DNA from: Bradyrhizobium zhengyangense
GTDB lineage: Bacteria > Pseudomonadota > Alphaproteobacteria > Rhizobiales > Xanthobacteraceae
Assembly: GCF_022012435.1 (NCBI RefSeq)
Contig: NZ_JAKLUA010000004.1
Location: 62,001-126,000, forward strand
Reading direction: 5' to 3'
Length of the DNA stretch: 64,000 nt
Every line of letters starts with the position of its first letter. Positions within the stretch are counted from its first letter, which is position 1. Both the position numbers and the translations under genes were made by a program. Shown here piece after piece: positions 36,512 through 45,680 of this stretch. The notes beneath the pieces were generated by a model. It was not told the DNA's origin, did not search any database, and saw only the letters and a list, made by a program, of their open reading frames with translations.

Positions 36512-37720
36512 TCATGCCGCAACATCTGTCGCCATGGCGGGAAGGGCCAGCGGACCCGCGTCCCTACCGATGCCGAACAGAGAGCGATGCACGAGGTCTA
36601 TCGCGCTGCCGACCGCGCCGATCAGCGTGGCGCGATTGCCGAGCGCGCTGAGCTCGATGCGAACCGGCTGTCGCATACATCGCCCGAGATACTCTTCGAT
36701 CCGCAGCTTCAGCTCGGGCCGTACACCGATGCTGCCACCCATGATGATGATCTCTGAATCGAGGATGCAGTGCACGGCCAGAATCGCACTCGCGAGAATC
36801 CGGCTGACTTCGTCGATTGCAACACGTGCCGCCTCATCGCTATCGAGCCTATCGAAGACATCACGCACCGTACCGCCCGGAACGCCACCAAGTCCGAGAT
36901 AGCGCTCGACAATGCCAACGCTGCCGACTGCGGTTTCCAGGGTACCCAAGCGAAGACCGCGCGTATCGTAGGGATCGCCTCCGAGCGGCAAGTAGGCGAT
37001 TTCGCCGGCTGCGCCACGCGCGCCGCGCACAAGATAACCGTCCGAAAAGATGCCCATGCCGATACCGGTGCCGACAGCGATAAAGGCGAAGCTACGGGCC
37101 TTGCGGCTGTTGCCGCGCCAATGCTCGCCGATCGCAGCAAGATTGACGTCGTTCTCGATCGCGACGTCGATCCCGAGTCGCTCGCGCAGTGCGGCCCGCA
37201 CATCCAGGCTGTCCAATCCGGGAATATTCGGCGCGATGACGATGCTGCCCGACGCCGGATCGATGATACCAGGACTTCCCATCACTCCGCCGCGCAAACG
37301 TTGTGCCGGTACAGACGCTTGCTGAAGCAAAGACTCCTGCATGCGTCCGATCTGCGCAACCACGGCAGCACCACCGTCGCCGGACGTCGGTTCGATGCTC
37401 TCGGCAACGATCTCTCCCTGCAGGTCGGCAAGCGCGACGTGCAGTTTCGTGCCACCCAAATCGACCCCGAGCACGAAAGCGGCGTCCGGTCGCAACGCGT
37501 AGGTGACTGCACTCCTGCCCACGCTGCCCTGGACTTGTCCGTCCTCGCGGACCCAGCCGTCACGTTCGAGGTCGCGCATGACTTCGGAAATCGTCTGCTT
37601 GGACAGACCCGTGCTGCGAGCGAGCTCCGCGCGCGAGACCGCTCGATCTCGCAACAGCCGCTCGACGACGAGGCGCACGGATTGCTGCCGCGCAATGGGC
37701 AACGAGGGGGCGTCGGACAT
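36512..37720 (-). CDS. ROK-family transcriptional repressor
   Basis: A 402-residue regulator. The N-terminal winged helix (residues 10-70; SRAELARSTGLSKQTISEVMRDLE) is followed by a sugar-kinase-like ROK domain with VLGVDLGGTKLHVAL near 90, the phosphate loops GIGMGIFSDG, and a partial zinc/ROK signature around RGARGAAGEIAYLPLG. Sugar-kinase chemistry may be lost; such proteins usually sense a sugar or sugar phosphate. I use ATG 37720 because the residues upstream are unlike the family. It is first in its unit and faces the importer genes across a 24-bp palindrome. Confidence 0.87.
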   Translation of the reverse strand: MSDAPSLPIARQQSVRLVVERLLRDRAVSRAELARSTGLSKQTISEVMRDLERDGWVREDGQVQGSVGRSAVTYALRPDAAFVLGVDLGGTKLHVALADLQGEIVAESIEPTSGDGGAAVVAQIGRMQESLLQQASVPAQRLRGGVMGSPGIIDPASGSIVIAPNIPGLDSLDVRAALRERLGIDVAIENDVNLAAIGEHWRGNSRKARSFAFIAVGTGIGMGIFSDGYLVRGARGAAGEIAYLPLGGDPYDTRGLRLGTLETAVGSVGIVERYLGLGGVPGGTVRDVFDRLDSDEAARVAIDEVSRILASAILAVHCILDSEIIIMGGSIGVRPELKLRIEEYLGRCMRQPVRIELSALGNRATLIGAVGSAIDLVHRSLFGIGRDAGPLALPAMATDVAA

Positions 37721-37807
37721 ACAGGCCGAATCCAATTTGTCAGGACAGCGAACTAATGCTGACTCATGGCCGCCGTCAAGAGCCACAACTCGGGATTTTT
37801 CTCCTAG

Positions 37808-37831
37808 ATATAGGTATTATATTACGTATAT
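37808..37831. promoter_or_regulatory. Near-perfect 24-bp palindrome, candidate ROK operator
   Basis: The 24-base AT-rich sequence starting ATATAGGTATTA is complementary to itself at 10 of 12 base-pair positions. It lies in the 226-base gap between the divergent ROK repressor gene and the binding-protein gene, where a repressor could control both. Confidence 0.6.
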
Positions 37832-37946
37832 TTTCTACGCCACAAGTCGATTTGTTCTAGACATTTACAAACTCGACCGAGCGTGCTTGTCTTGCCCTTC
37901 GGCAGTGGAGCCTCGGCAGAGAAGCCCTGGGATGAAAGGAATTCGC

Positions 37947-39458
37947 ATGAAGCGGATCGGCACAGCGTTGGCGGCCATTCTGATGATCGGATCCGGCCTC
38001 GTGTCGGCCGGTGCAGCGACATTGCGGGTCGGTATTCAGGACGATCCCGATGCGCTCGATCCCGCACTCAGCGGCACCTATTCCGGCCGATTCGTGTTTG
38101 CCGCGCTGTGCGACAAGCTCGTCGATATTTCCCCCGACCTCAAGATCGTGCCTCAGCTGGCAGAGGCCTGGGATTGGGCTGCGGATGGCAAGTCGGTCAC
38201 CTTCACTCTGCGCAAGAACGTCACGTTCCACGACGGCACCGCGTTTGATGCTGCGGCGGTCAAGTTCAACATCGAACGCATGAAGACGATGCCGGATTCG
38301 AAGCGCAAGGCCGAACTCGCGCCGATCGTCAGCGTCGAAGCCCTCGCAGCGGACAAGGTCAAGTTCAACCTCTCTGAACCGTTCGTGCCGTTGCTTGCCA
38401 ATCTCAGCGATCGTGCCGGCATGATGGTATCGCCGAAGGCCGCTACGGAGAGAGCGGGCGAATTTGCAGCTGCACCGGTTTGTGCCGGCCCGTATCAATT
38501 TGTCGAGCGCAAGTCGCGCGACCTCATTCGCCTCAAGAAATATCCTGGCTACTGGAACGCCGGGGCCGTCGGCTACGACGAGGTCGTCTATTACTACGTA
38601 CCCGACTCGACCGTACGCTTGTCGCGGGTACGAGCGGGCGATCTCGAGCTCGCGGAACGCGTAGCGCCAACCGATCTCAAGACCGTGCGCGACGATCCCA
38701 ACCTCACACTCCATGCCGGCCAGGGACTCGCAGTCTCACATCTGATGTTCAATGTCGGCGCAGGCGCGAAGGCCGACACGCCACTCGGCAAGAACCCGAC
38801 GCTTCGACAGGCCTTTGAGCTCGCGATCGATCGCAATGTGATCAATCGCGTTGCCTTCAACGGCGAGTTCCTGGCGGACAATCAGATGATTCCGCCGTCG
38901 TCTCCGTTCTACGATTCTGCTCACAAGGCGCCGGCTCGCGACGTTGCCAAAGCCAAGGCCTTGATCGCAGCAGCCGGAATGACCCGCGTTCCGGTCGAGA
39001 TCTCATACGAGAATGCGGCTGGCGACTCACGTGTCGCACAGATCATGCAGTCGATGGCGGCCGAGGCCGGCTTCGACGTGAAACTATTGCCTATGGAAAC
39101 GACCACCGCGATCGAGCGCTACCTGAACGGCAATTTCGAAGCCTACATCGGCAACTGGAGCGGCCGTCCCGACCCGGACCCGACGCTGGTCGCCTTCTTC
39201 AGCTGCAGCGGCTCGCAGAACGTCAACAAATACTGCAACAAGGATCTCGATGCGATCCTGACCCAAGCGAGGGGCGAGGCCGATGACGCCAAGCGCAAGG
39301 CGCTCTACGCGAAAGCGACCGATATTTACTTAACGGCACTCTCGTCGATCCCGCTCTATCATCCCAACTGGTTCTTTGCTGCCCGCAAATCGGTCGGCGG
39401 CATCGTCATGGTGCCTGATGGGCTCCTACGCCTTGTGGGCGTCAAGCCAACGAACTGA
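37947..39458 (+). CDS. Periplasmic substrate-binding protein, peptide/opine type (SBP_bac_5)
   Basis: A 503-residue lipid-free binding protein with a signal peptide (MKRIGTALAAILMIGSGLVS, cleavage after AGA or nearby). The mature chain has family motifs LAEAWDWAADGKSVTFTLRK near 70, FHDGTAFDAAAVKFNIERMK near 95 and the later YIGNWSGRPDPDP. AAAGGA six bases upstream supports ATG 37947 over an ATG 15 bases earlier. It opens the rightward importer unit and works with the two permeases and the GsiA-like ATPase. Confidence 0.9.
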   Translation: MKRIGTALAAILMIGSGLVSAGAATLRVGIQDDPDALDPALSGTYSGRFVFAALCDKLVDISPDLKIVPQLAEAWDWAADGKSVTFTLRKNVTFHDGTAFDAAAVKFNIERMKTMPDSKRKAELAPIVSVEALAADKVKFNLSEPFVPLLANLSDRAGMMVSPKAATERAGEFAAAPVCAGPYQFVERKSRDLIRLKKYPGYWNAGAVGYDEVVYYYVPDSTVRLSRVRAGDLELAERVAPTDLKTVRDDPNLTLHAGQGLAVSHLMFNVGAGAKADTPLGKNPTLRQAFELAIDRNVINRVAFNGEFLADNQMIPPSSPFYDSAHKAPARDVAKAKALIAAAGMTRVPVEISYENAAGDSRVAQIMQSMAAEAGFDVKLLPMETTTAIERYLNGNFEAYIGNWSGRPDPDPTLVAFFSCSGSQNVNKYCNKDLDAILTQARGEADDAKRKALYAKATDIYLTALSSIPLYHPNWFFAARKSVGGIVMVPDGLLRLVGVKPTN

Positions 39459-39497
39459 CGCACGACACTTTCTCCAGATGACGACTCGTCTGTTCCA

Positions 39498-40439
39498 ATG
39501 AAGACCCTGCTTCTGCGCCGTCTTGCCGTCCTGCTGCCGACCCTGTTGCTGGTGTCGATGATGGTGTTCGGTCTGCAGAAGCTACTGCCTGGGGATCCGG
39601 CGCTGGCGCTCGCCGGGGAGGAGCGCAATCCCGAGGTCATCGAATTTCTTCGGCAGAAATATCGCTTCAATGAGCCGATTCCGGTGCAATACGGCATCTG
39701 GCTAAAGGCCTTGGTGCATGGCGATTTCGGCACCTCGGTTCGCACGCGACTGCCGATCGGCACCATGCTCGTAGAAAAGCTGCCGGTGACGATCGAACTT
39801 GCGGTCTTGTCGATGCTGGTCGCGCTGCTCGTCGGGTTGCCGATCGGAATCATCGCGGCACTGGGGCGTGGGACACCACTCGACTATGGTGCCAGTCTTT
39901 TTGGCCTCGCCGGACTTTCCATTCCGCATTTCTGGCTAGGGATCATGTTGATCCTTCTCTTCTCGGTAAACCTCGGTTGGCTACCAGCCGGAGGCTTCGT
40001 GCCACCAACCGAAAGTGTCGGCCGGAATCTGATTTCGATGCTTATGCCTGCTTTGGTCCTGGGGACCGGCACAGCTGCGATCATGATGCGCCATGTTCGC
40101 GGCGCGATGATCGAGGCTATGAAGCAGGACTACGTCCGTACCGCCCGCGCGAAGGGCGTCCGCGAACATACCATCGTGCTGCGCCATGCTCTGCCGAATG
40201 CGCTGATCCCGGTGGTCACGCTGGGCACGTTGCAATTTGGCGAGCTACTGGCGGGCGCGGTCTTGACTGAGCAGGTCTTTTCGATTCCCGGCTTCGGCAA
40301 GATGGTTGTCGATGGCGTGTTCAGCCGCGATTATGCCGTGGTTCAGGCGGTCGTGCTTTGCACGGCGGCGGTATTTCTGCTGATGAGCCTCGTTGCCGAC
40401 GTCGCCTATGTGCTCCTCAATCCGAGGCTGAGGTCATGA
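39498..40439 (+). CDS. ABC transporter permease, DppB/GsiC type
   Basis: A 313-residue permease with six predicted membrane segments. The N-terminus RRLAVLLPTLLLVSMMVFGLQ is typical. The EAA loop is YVRTARAKGVREHTIVLRHALPNALIP near residue 210. The C-terminus overlaps the next permease start by 4 bases. Confidence 0.92.
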   Translation: MKTLLLRRLAVLLPTLLLVSMMVFGLQKLLPGDPALALAGEERNPEVIEFLRQKYRFNEPIPVQYGIWLKALVHGDFGTSVRTRLPIGTMLVEKLPVTIELAVLSMLVALLVGLPIGIIAALGRGTPLDYGASLFGLAGLSIPHFWLGIMLILLFSVNLGWLPAGGFVPPTESVGRNLISMLMPALVLGTGTAAIMMRHVRGAMIEAMKQDYVRTARAKGVREHTIVLRHALPNALIPVVTLGTLQFGELLAGAVLTEQVFSIPGFGKMVVDGVFSRDYAVVQAVVLCTAAVFLLMSLVADVAYVLLNPRLRS

Positions 40440-41308
40440 GCACGATTGAGGCCGCACCGGTCCCTGCCCAGATGCGAGCAGCCGGGCGCTCTGAAATTCG
40501 TCGCTTGCTACGCGAGCCGTCAGCTCTGATCGGTGGCGCGATCATCTTGTTCTTCGTCATCTTAGCAGTATTCGCAGCATGGATTGCGCCCTACGATCCG
40601 AATGCACCGGACTGGATAGCGATCCGCGCCGCTCCCAACGCCGCGCATTGGTTCGGCACGGATGATCTCGGCCGCGACGTGCTGTCCCGCGTCATCTTCG
40701 GAACACAGGCATCGCTTGCAGCCGGCCTGGTTTCTGTGACCGTTGCGGTGCTGATCGGGCTGCCGTTCGGTCTGGTAGCCGGCTATTTCGGCGGCGTTAC
40801 CGACATGGTGATCTCGCGCGTTGCGGATGCGCTTCTCGCCTGCCCATTTCTCGTCCTGGCAATTGCACTGGCAGCATTCCTGGGTCCCAGCCTCCAGAAT
40901 GCAATGATCGCAATCGGCATTTCCGCGATTCCGGTATTCGTACGAGTTGCGCGTGCCGAGACGCTGGTTGTCTGTACCGAGGACTACATTGCGGCAGCGC
41001 GCGCTCAAGGGCTCGGTCATGTTGCTATCCTGACCGGCCAAGTCCTACCGAACGTGCTTGCACCGACCATCGTCCAAGCGACTCTCACCATGGCGATTGC
41101 AGTTCTCGCCGAGGCGAGCCTCGCCTTTCTTGGTCTTGGTCAATTGCCTCCGGCTCCCTCCTGGGGCGCTATGCTCGATGTGGCTCGGCAATTTCTCGGC
41201 GAGGCGCCGTGGATGGCGCTATTCCCAGGTCTCGCAATCATCGCTCTCGTCATCGGCTTCAACCTAATCGGCGACGGCCTCAATAGTGCGCTGAATCCCA
41301 GGCACTAG
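40436..41308 (+). CDS. ABC transporter permease, DppC/GsiD type
   Basis: A 290-residue permease. It has the DppC hallmarks HWFGTDDLGRDVLSRVIFGTQ near residue 65 and the EAA loop YIAAARAQGLGHVAILTGQVLPN near 185. I start at ATG 40436, which overlaps the upstream stop as ATGA; a longer frame starting at 40358 only reads into dppB-like coding sequence. It is the last gene of the unit. Confidence 0.92.
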   Translation: MSTIEAAPVPAQMRAAGRSEIRRLLREPSALIGGAIILFFVILAVFAAWIAPYDPNAPDWIAIRAAPNAAHWFGTDDLGRDVLSRVIFGTQASLAAGLVSVTVAVLIGLPFGLVAGYFGGVTDMVISRVADALLACPFLVLAIALAAFLGPSLQNAMIAIGISAIPVFVRVARAETLVVCTEDYIAAARAQGLGHVAILTGQVLPNVLAPTIVQATLTMAIAVLAEASLAFLGLGQLPPAPSWGAMLDVARQFLGEAPWMALFPGLAIIALVIGFNLIGDGLNSALNPRH

Positions 41309-41512
41309 ACCCGAATGGATATGCAGGCGAGTTCCAGAACCACTCCTCTCAGGATGAAGCCGCCGTCATTTGTGAAATGAGCGATCCTGAACGCCTTGTT
41401 GTGGCGATAGCCGACCTATCCTACTCCGCGGTCAGCCTGTTGGGGCACCACCCGGGTAGAAGGGCGGGATCAACCGCGAACGGTTGCTTCATCTCCGGCG
41501 CGGCGATTTATC

Positions 41513-41539
41513 GGCGTCGATACTCTTGAGTATATCGCC
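41513..41539. terminator. Hairpin between convergent genes
   Basis: ATACTC/GAGTAT (41520-41525, 41528-41533) with flanking GGCG/CGCC (41513-41516, 41536-41539) forms a symmetric stem between the importer unit and the convergent aldo/keto reductase gene. It starts four bases after the latter's stop codon. There is no T run, so its role as a terminator is uncertain. Confidence 0.35.
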
Positions 41540-41543
41540 CGCT

Positions 41544-42569
41544 CTATCCCGGAACGGGCGCTTCTGCGTCCAGCAAGCGCGCCGCTTTGAGGTCGCCCCA
41601 GAGTGCGGTTGGCACTGAGGCGGTCAGCGCAGCTACATTACGCTCGACCTCCTGTGCATCATGCGCCCCAAGCACCACGCTAGCAACAGCCGGATGACCA
41701 AGGGCGAAGTGCAGTGCGGCCGTCGGCAACGGTACTCCATGAGCTGTGCAGATACGCTGGATTTCGACGACCTTCGAAAGGATGTGCGGCGGCGCATCCT
41801 GATAATTGTACTTGGCGCCCTTGGTGGCGCCCGTCGCCAGAATCCCCGAATTGAACACACCACCAAGGAGCACCGCGATGCCCTGCTTCAGTGCCAGTGG
41901 CATGAACTCCTCGAGTGCCGGCTGCTCCAGCAGGGAATAGCGTCCGGCGAGTAGCATCACCTCGAAGGAGCCGGCCCGCGCAAAACGCACGCACATGTCC
42001 GCCTCATTGACGCCGATCCCGATGCCCGCGACCACGCCTTCGGAACGAAGCTTGTCGAGCGCTACATAGGCTCCGGACATCGCCTCCCGAAAGCGGTCTT
42101 CGATCGCGTTTTGGCCGTGGGTCCACACATCGACATCATGGATCAGCAACAGGTCGATACGGTCGGTGCCAAGCCGCAACAGCGATTGCTCGACCGAGCG
42201 CATGGTGCCGTCGTAGGAATAGTCGACAACGGCCCGGTGCGGCTGTCCACCGACGAACCCGGACCGGGTCTCGGGCTGGTGAAAAGGATCCATCCAGCGA
42301 CCGGTCTTTGTGCAAAGCACCACATCCTTGCGTGGCACGCGCCGGATCGCCGTTCCGCAGCGATGTTCCGACAGGCCATTGCCATAGTGGGGCGATGTAT
42401 CAAGCAAATTGATGCCGAGCTCGAAGGCGCGGCTTACGGCAGCAATCGCAGTCTGGTCGTCGAGCTCAAGAAAGAGATCGCCCAGTGGCGCGGTTCCGAA
42501 GCCGAGACTGGTAACTTCAAGCCCGGTCCGGCCAAGTTTGCGACGCGGCAACGCTGATTGCGAAACCAT
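41544..42569 (-). CDS. Aldo/keto reductase, D-threo-aldose/L-fucose dehydrogenase-like
   Basis: A 341-residue NAD(P)-dependent (beta/alpha)8 enzyme. The tetrad is visible: Asp and Tyr in NLLDTSPHYGNGLSE (about 55-70), Lys in VVLCTKTGRW, and His in DLLLIHDVDVW. FGTAPLGDLF at the start resembles D-threo-aldose 1-dehydrogenases that oxidise L-fucose-type sugars to lactones. It is divergent from the sugar ABC operon and so probably acts on the same or a related sugar. Confidence 0.82.
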   Translation of the reverse strand: MVSQSALPRRKLGRTGLEVTSLGFGTAPLGDLFLELDDQTAIAAVSRAFELGINLLDTSPHYGNGLSEHRCGTAIRRVPRKDVVLCTKTGRWMDPFHQPETRSGFVGGQPHRAVVDYSYDGTMRSVEQSLLRLGTDRIDLLLIHDVDVWTHGQNAIEDRFREAMSGAYVALDKLRSEGVVAGIGIGVNEADMCVRFARAGSFEVMLLAGRYSLLEQPALEEFMPLALKQGIAVLLGGVFNSGILATGATKGAKYNYQDAPPHILSKVVEIQRICTAHGVPLPTAALHFALGHPAVASVVLGAHDAQEVERNVAALTASVPTALWGDLKAARLLDAEAPVPG

Positions 42570-43091
42570 GGTGGATTCCTCTCCCCTTCTCCGCGCCTCG
42601 CTCGCGCGCTGGTCTCATTGGCAACGACGCGCAGGGTATGAATCTGCCGTCACATGTCAACGCGAAGAATGGGCGGCCCTCGCAAGGGATTGTGCAACGG
42701 CGAAGCTGGCCATGGCTGGCCTTTCGTGGTCGCATCCAAGCGAGTAACGAAAAAAATGACACTCAGGGGAAAGTGTGAACGCTGTGCGAGGCTGACCGAC
42801 CCCCGCTTGCTAAAGGTGACTTCGCCGTCATGATGACTGTAGAAAACGTCGCTATCGCCTGCAGCTGCTCGCTCAGCAGCTCCAAAGCGCGATCGGGTAT
42901 CGCACTGCGATGGCGGCTGGCGAACGTGCCACTTGCTTGACACGTTCTGGAGCGCCAGTCTCTAATCTGCCTCAAGGTCCTGCGGTTGGACAGGCAATAC
43001 TTTGCTACCCAACAAGAACAGGATCGACGGCCCACTCGGCGACTGTCGGGTCATGGGTGCGGAAGCCAAGATAATTTCCTGGGAGGGAACA
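42570..43091. promoter_or_regulatory. Divergent promoter region of the sugar locus
   Basis: The gap between the aldo/keto reductase and the binding-protein gene holds a good sigma-70 candidate for the rightward genes: TTGACA at 42937-42942 and TCTAAT at 42961-42966 with 18 bases between. That leaves a leader of about 120 bases. GGGAGGGAAC at 43081-43090 is the ribosome site of the binding protein. No regulator gene is present nearby, and I see no small gene in the gap. Confidence 0.5.
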
Positions 43092-44093
43092 ATGGACAGA
43101 CGCCAGACGCTCAAGCTGATCGGTGGCACGGCCGCGTTGGCCAGTGCCGGTTTTCCGGGCTTTGCCTTTGGGCAAGCCCAGAAGGAAATGGTCACGGTCG
43201 TGAAGATCGCGGGAATTCCGTGGTTCAACGCACTTGAAAAGGGAATCCAGAAGGGTGCGAAGGATTTCAGCATCAATGCCACTATGGTTGGACCGGCGAA
43301 CGTCGATCCGGCGCAGCAAGTAAAACTCCTGGAAGATCTGATTGCCAAAAAGGTCAACGTGATCGGCTTGGTGCCGCTTGATGTAAAAGTCTGCGAGCCC
43401 GTACTGAAGCGCGCCCAGGCAGCCGGAATCAAGGTCATCACGCATGAGGGTCCGGAACAGGAAGGCCGCGACTGGAATGTGGAATTGATCGACTCCGTTC
43501 GCTTCGGCGAGGTGCAGATGGAACGTCTCGCCAAGGACATGGGCGGCGAAGGCGACTATGTCGTCTATGTTGGGACTCTCACGACACCGCTCCACAACAA
43601 ATGGGCCGACGCCGCGATTGCCTACCAGCAGAAGAATTTTCCGAAAATGAAGCTTGTCGCCGACCGCTTCCCGGGCGCCGATGAGATCGACACCAGCCAA
43701 CGTACGACCCTCGATGTGATCAAGGCCTATCCGAATCTGCGTGGTATTCTCGGCTTCGGTTCGAACGGACCAATTGGGGCCGGCAATGCCGTGCGTCAGC
43801 AACGCCTTGGCAAGAAAATCGCCGTGGTCGGCACCGTTCTGCCGAGCCAAGCGAAGTCTCTTATCGCTGATGATACGATCCGCGAGGGCTTTCTGTGGAA
43901 TCCGACCGATGCAGGTTACGCCATGGTCGCGGTGGCCAAACTCGTGCTCGATGGCAAGCCGATCACGGATGGCGTCGATGTACCCGGCCTTGGCAAGGCC
44001 GCGGTCGATGTTGCCGCAAAGCAGATCAAAGTCGACAAGATCATGCGCATCAACAAGGAAACGATCGATGGGCTGATCGCCGGGGGGCTCTAG
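43092..44093 (+). CDS. Periplasmic sugar-binding protein, RhaS/LsrB/RbsB type
   Basis: A 333-residue binding protein with a Tat signal (DRRQTLKLIGGTAALASAG, cleavage near FA-FGQ). The mature part reads VTVVKIAGIPWFNALEKGIQ, the pattern of the rhamnose/autoinducer-2 binding group. Later parts are VNVIGLVPLDVKVCEPVL and the hinge GFGSNGPIGAGNAVRQ. GGAGGGA lies just before ATG 43092; a frame extending to 43002 lacks this support. A stem-loop follows the stop codon, as is common after binding-protein genes. Confidence 0.88.
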   Translation: MDRRQTLKLIGGTAALASAGFPGFAFGQAQKEMVTVVKIAGIPWFNALEKGIQKGAKDFSINATMVGPANVDPAQQVKLLEDLIAKKVNVIGLVPLDVKVCEPVLKRAQAAGIKVITHEGPEQEGRDWNVELIDSVRFGEVQMERLAKDMGGEGDYVVYVGTLTTPLHNKWADAAIAYQQKNFPKMKLVADRFPGADEIDTSQRTTLDVIKAYPNLRGILGFGSNGPIGAGNAVRQQRLGKKIAVVGTVLPSQAKSLIADDTIREGFLWNPTDAGYAMVAVAKLVLDGKPITDGVDVPGLGKAAVDVAAKQIKVDKIMRINKETIDGLIAGGL

Positions 44094-44122
44094 GCCGAGA
44101 CCGGTTTAGCCACCTCAAGGCA

Positions 44123-44155
44123 CTGCATTCCCGGCTGTTCCGGTCGGGAATGCAG
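44123..44155 (+). repeat. Perfect 11-bp intercistronic stem-loop
   Basis: CTGCATTCCCG (44123-44133) and CGGGAATGCAG (44145-44155) pair perfectly around an 11-base loop, between the binding-protein stop and the ATPase start. There is no T run after it. The position fits an mRNA-stabilising or partially terminating structure that raises binding-protein output relative to the rest of the operon. Confidence 0.65.
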
Positions 44156-44195
44156 TATCACCAGAGCGATCGCGAGATCCATTGCAGGCGAAACT

Positions 44196-45680
44196 TTGAC
44201 GACTTTCCTGGAGATGTCTGGCATATCGAAGCGCTTCGGTGGCGTGCACGCGCTCCGCGACGTCGATCTCACTCTGGAAGTCGGCGAGGTGCATTGCCTG
44301 GTCGGTGAAAACGGCTCCGGCAAGTCCACCCTGATCAAGATCATCTCGGGCGTAGAAGCAGCGGAGCCCGGCGGCCGGATCACAATTTCCGGCAAGGAAT
44401 ATCCCAGACTGAACCCGGTCTACTCCACGCAATGCGGCATTCAGGTCATCTACCAGGACCTATCGCTATTCCCCAACCTCACCGTCGCTGAGAATATCGC
44501 GATGGCGCACCATCTTGGCGGCCTTCATTCGGTGAACTGGGCTTCAATGCGCGCCACCGCGAAGGCCACCATGGCAAGGGTGGGCGTCGAGTTTGACCCA
44601 GACGCGAAAGTCTCAGAACTCAGCATTGCCGGACGCCAGCTCGTGGCGATCTGCCGGGCCTTGGCAGCGGATGCCAAACTCCTGATCATGGATGAGCCGA
44701 CGGCATCGTTGACCCGCCACGAGGTGAACGCCCTGATCGCGCTCGTGAGCGAGCTGAAGCGCGCTGGCATCTGCGTCGTCTTCGTCAGCCACCGCCTCGA
44801 CGAGGTACTTGAAATCGCAGAGCGCGTAACGGTTCTGCGGGATGGCGCCAAAGTTGGTACTTTTGCTGCAGACACAATTGACGGGCGCAAACTTAGCCAC
44901 CTGATGACCGGCAAGTCCTTTGAGTATCAGGTACAGGCGCCTGAGCTTGCCGCTGGTCCGGTCGTGCTGGAAGTAAAGGACCTGGGCCGCCAGGGTGAGT
45001 ATGAGGACGTAAGCTTGCAGTTGCGCGCAGGGGAAGTGGTCGGTCTCACCGGTCTGCTCGGCTCGGGTCGAACCGAACTCGCGTTATCGCTGTTCGGCAT
45101 GAAGCCGCCCGATCGCGGCACCATTTTGCTTGACGGGCAACCGATCGAGCTCCGAACGAACGCAGAGGCGATCCATCGAGGGATCGCCTATGTATCCGAA
45201 GACAGGCTTACGCTTGGTCTCATCCTAAATCAGTCCGTCACCGCAAACATCACGCTCACGGTGCTGGAACATCTGGTTGGCGCATTGGGGCTGATTGCCG
45301 CACGCGCGCGACAGAGCCATGTAGCACGCTGGGTTGCTGAACTCGGGATCAAGGTCTCCAACCCGGCCAACGCGGTGAAGACCCTTTCCGGGGGCAATCA
45401 GCAGCGGGTCGTGCTCGCCAAATGGATGGCGACCGGCCCGCGGGTACTTATTCTCGATAGTCCCACGGTAGGCGTCGACATCAGCGCCAAAGACGGAATT
45501 TATGAAATCATCCGACGGTTGGCCCGCGACGGGGTCGCGGTGCTGATGATATCAGACGAAATTCCCGAGGTCCTTTATCACAGTCATCGCGTGCTGGTGA
45601 TGCGCGAAGGGCGCTTGACAACCGACGTGGCTGCTGCAGCCACTTCCGAAGATGCACTGCGGCAGGCCGTCAATGCCTGA
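44196..45680 (+). CDS. Sugar ABC transporter double ATPase (RbsA/RhaT type)
   Basis: A 494-residue chain with two ATPase modules. The first is canonical: GENGSGKSTLIKIISG, LSIAGRQLVAICRAL and LLIMDEPTASLT. The second has the usual degenerate P-loop GLLGSGRTELALSLFG but an intact LSGGNQQRVVLAKWMATGPRVLILDSPT. Start is TTG 44196, or possibly ATG 44214. It overlaps the first permease gene by 8 bases. Confidence 0.92.
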   Translation: MTTFLEMSGISKRFGGVHALRDVDLTLEVGEVHCLVGENGSGKSTLIKIISGVEAAEPGGRITISGKEYPRLNPVYSTQCGIQVIYQDLSLFPNLTVAENIAMAHHLGGLHSVNWASMRATAKATMARVGVEFDPDAKVSELSIAGRQLVAICRALAADAKLLIMDEPTASLTRHEVNALIALVSELKRAGICVVFVSHRLDEVLEIAERVTVLRDGAKVGTFAADTIDGRKLSHLMTGKSFEYQVQAPELAAGPVVLEVKDLGRQGEYEDVSLQLRAGEVVGLTGLLGSGRTELALSLFGMKPPDRGTILLDGQPIELRTNAEAIHRGIAYVSEDRLTLGLILNQSVTANITLTVLEHLVGALGLIAARARQSHVARWVAELGIKVSNPANAVKTLSGGNQQRVVLAKWMATGPRVLILDSPTVGVDISAKDGIYEIIRRLARDGVAVLMISDEIPEVLYHSHRVLVMREGRLTTDVAAAATSEDALRQAVNA

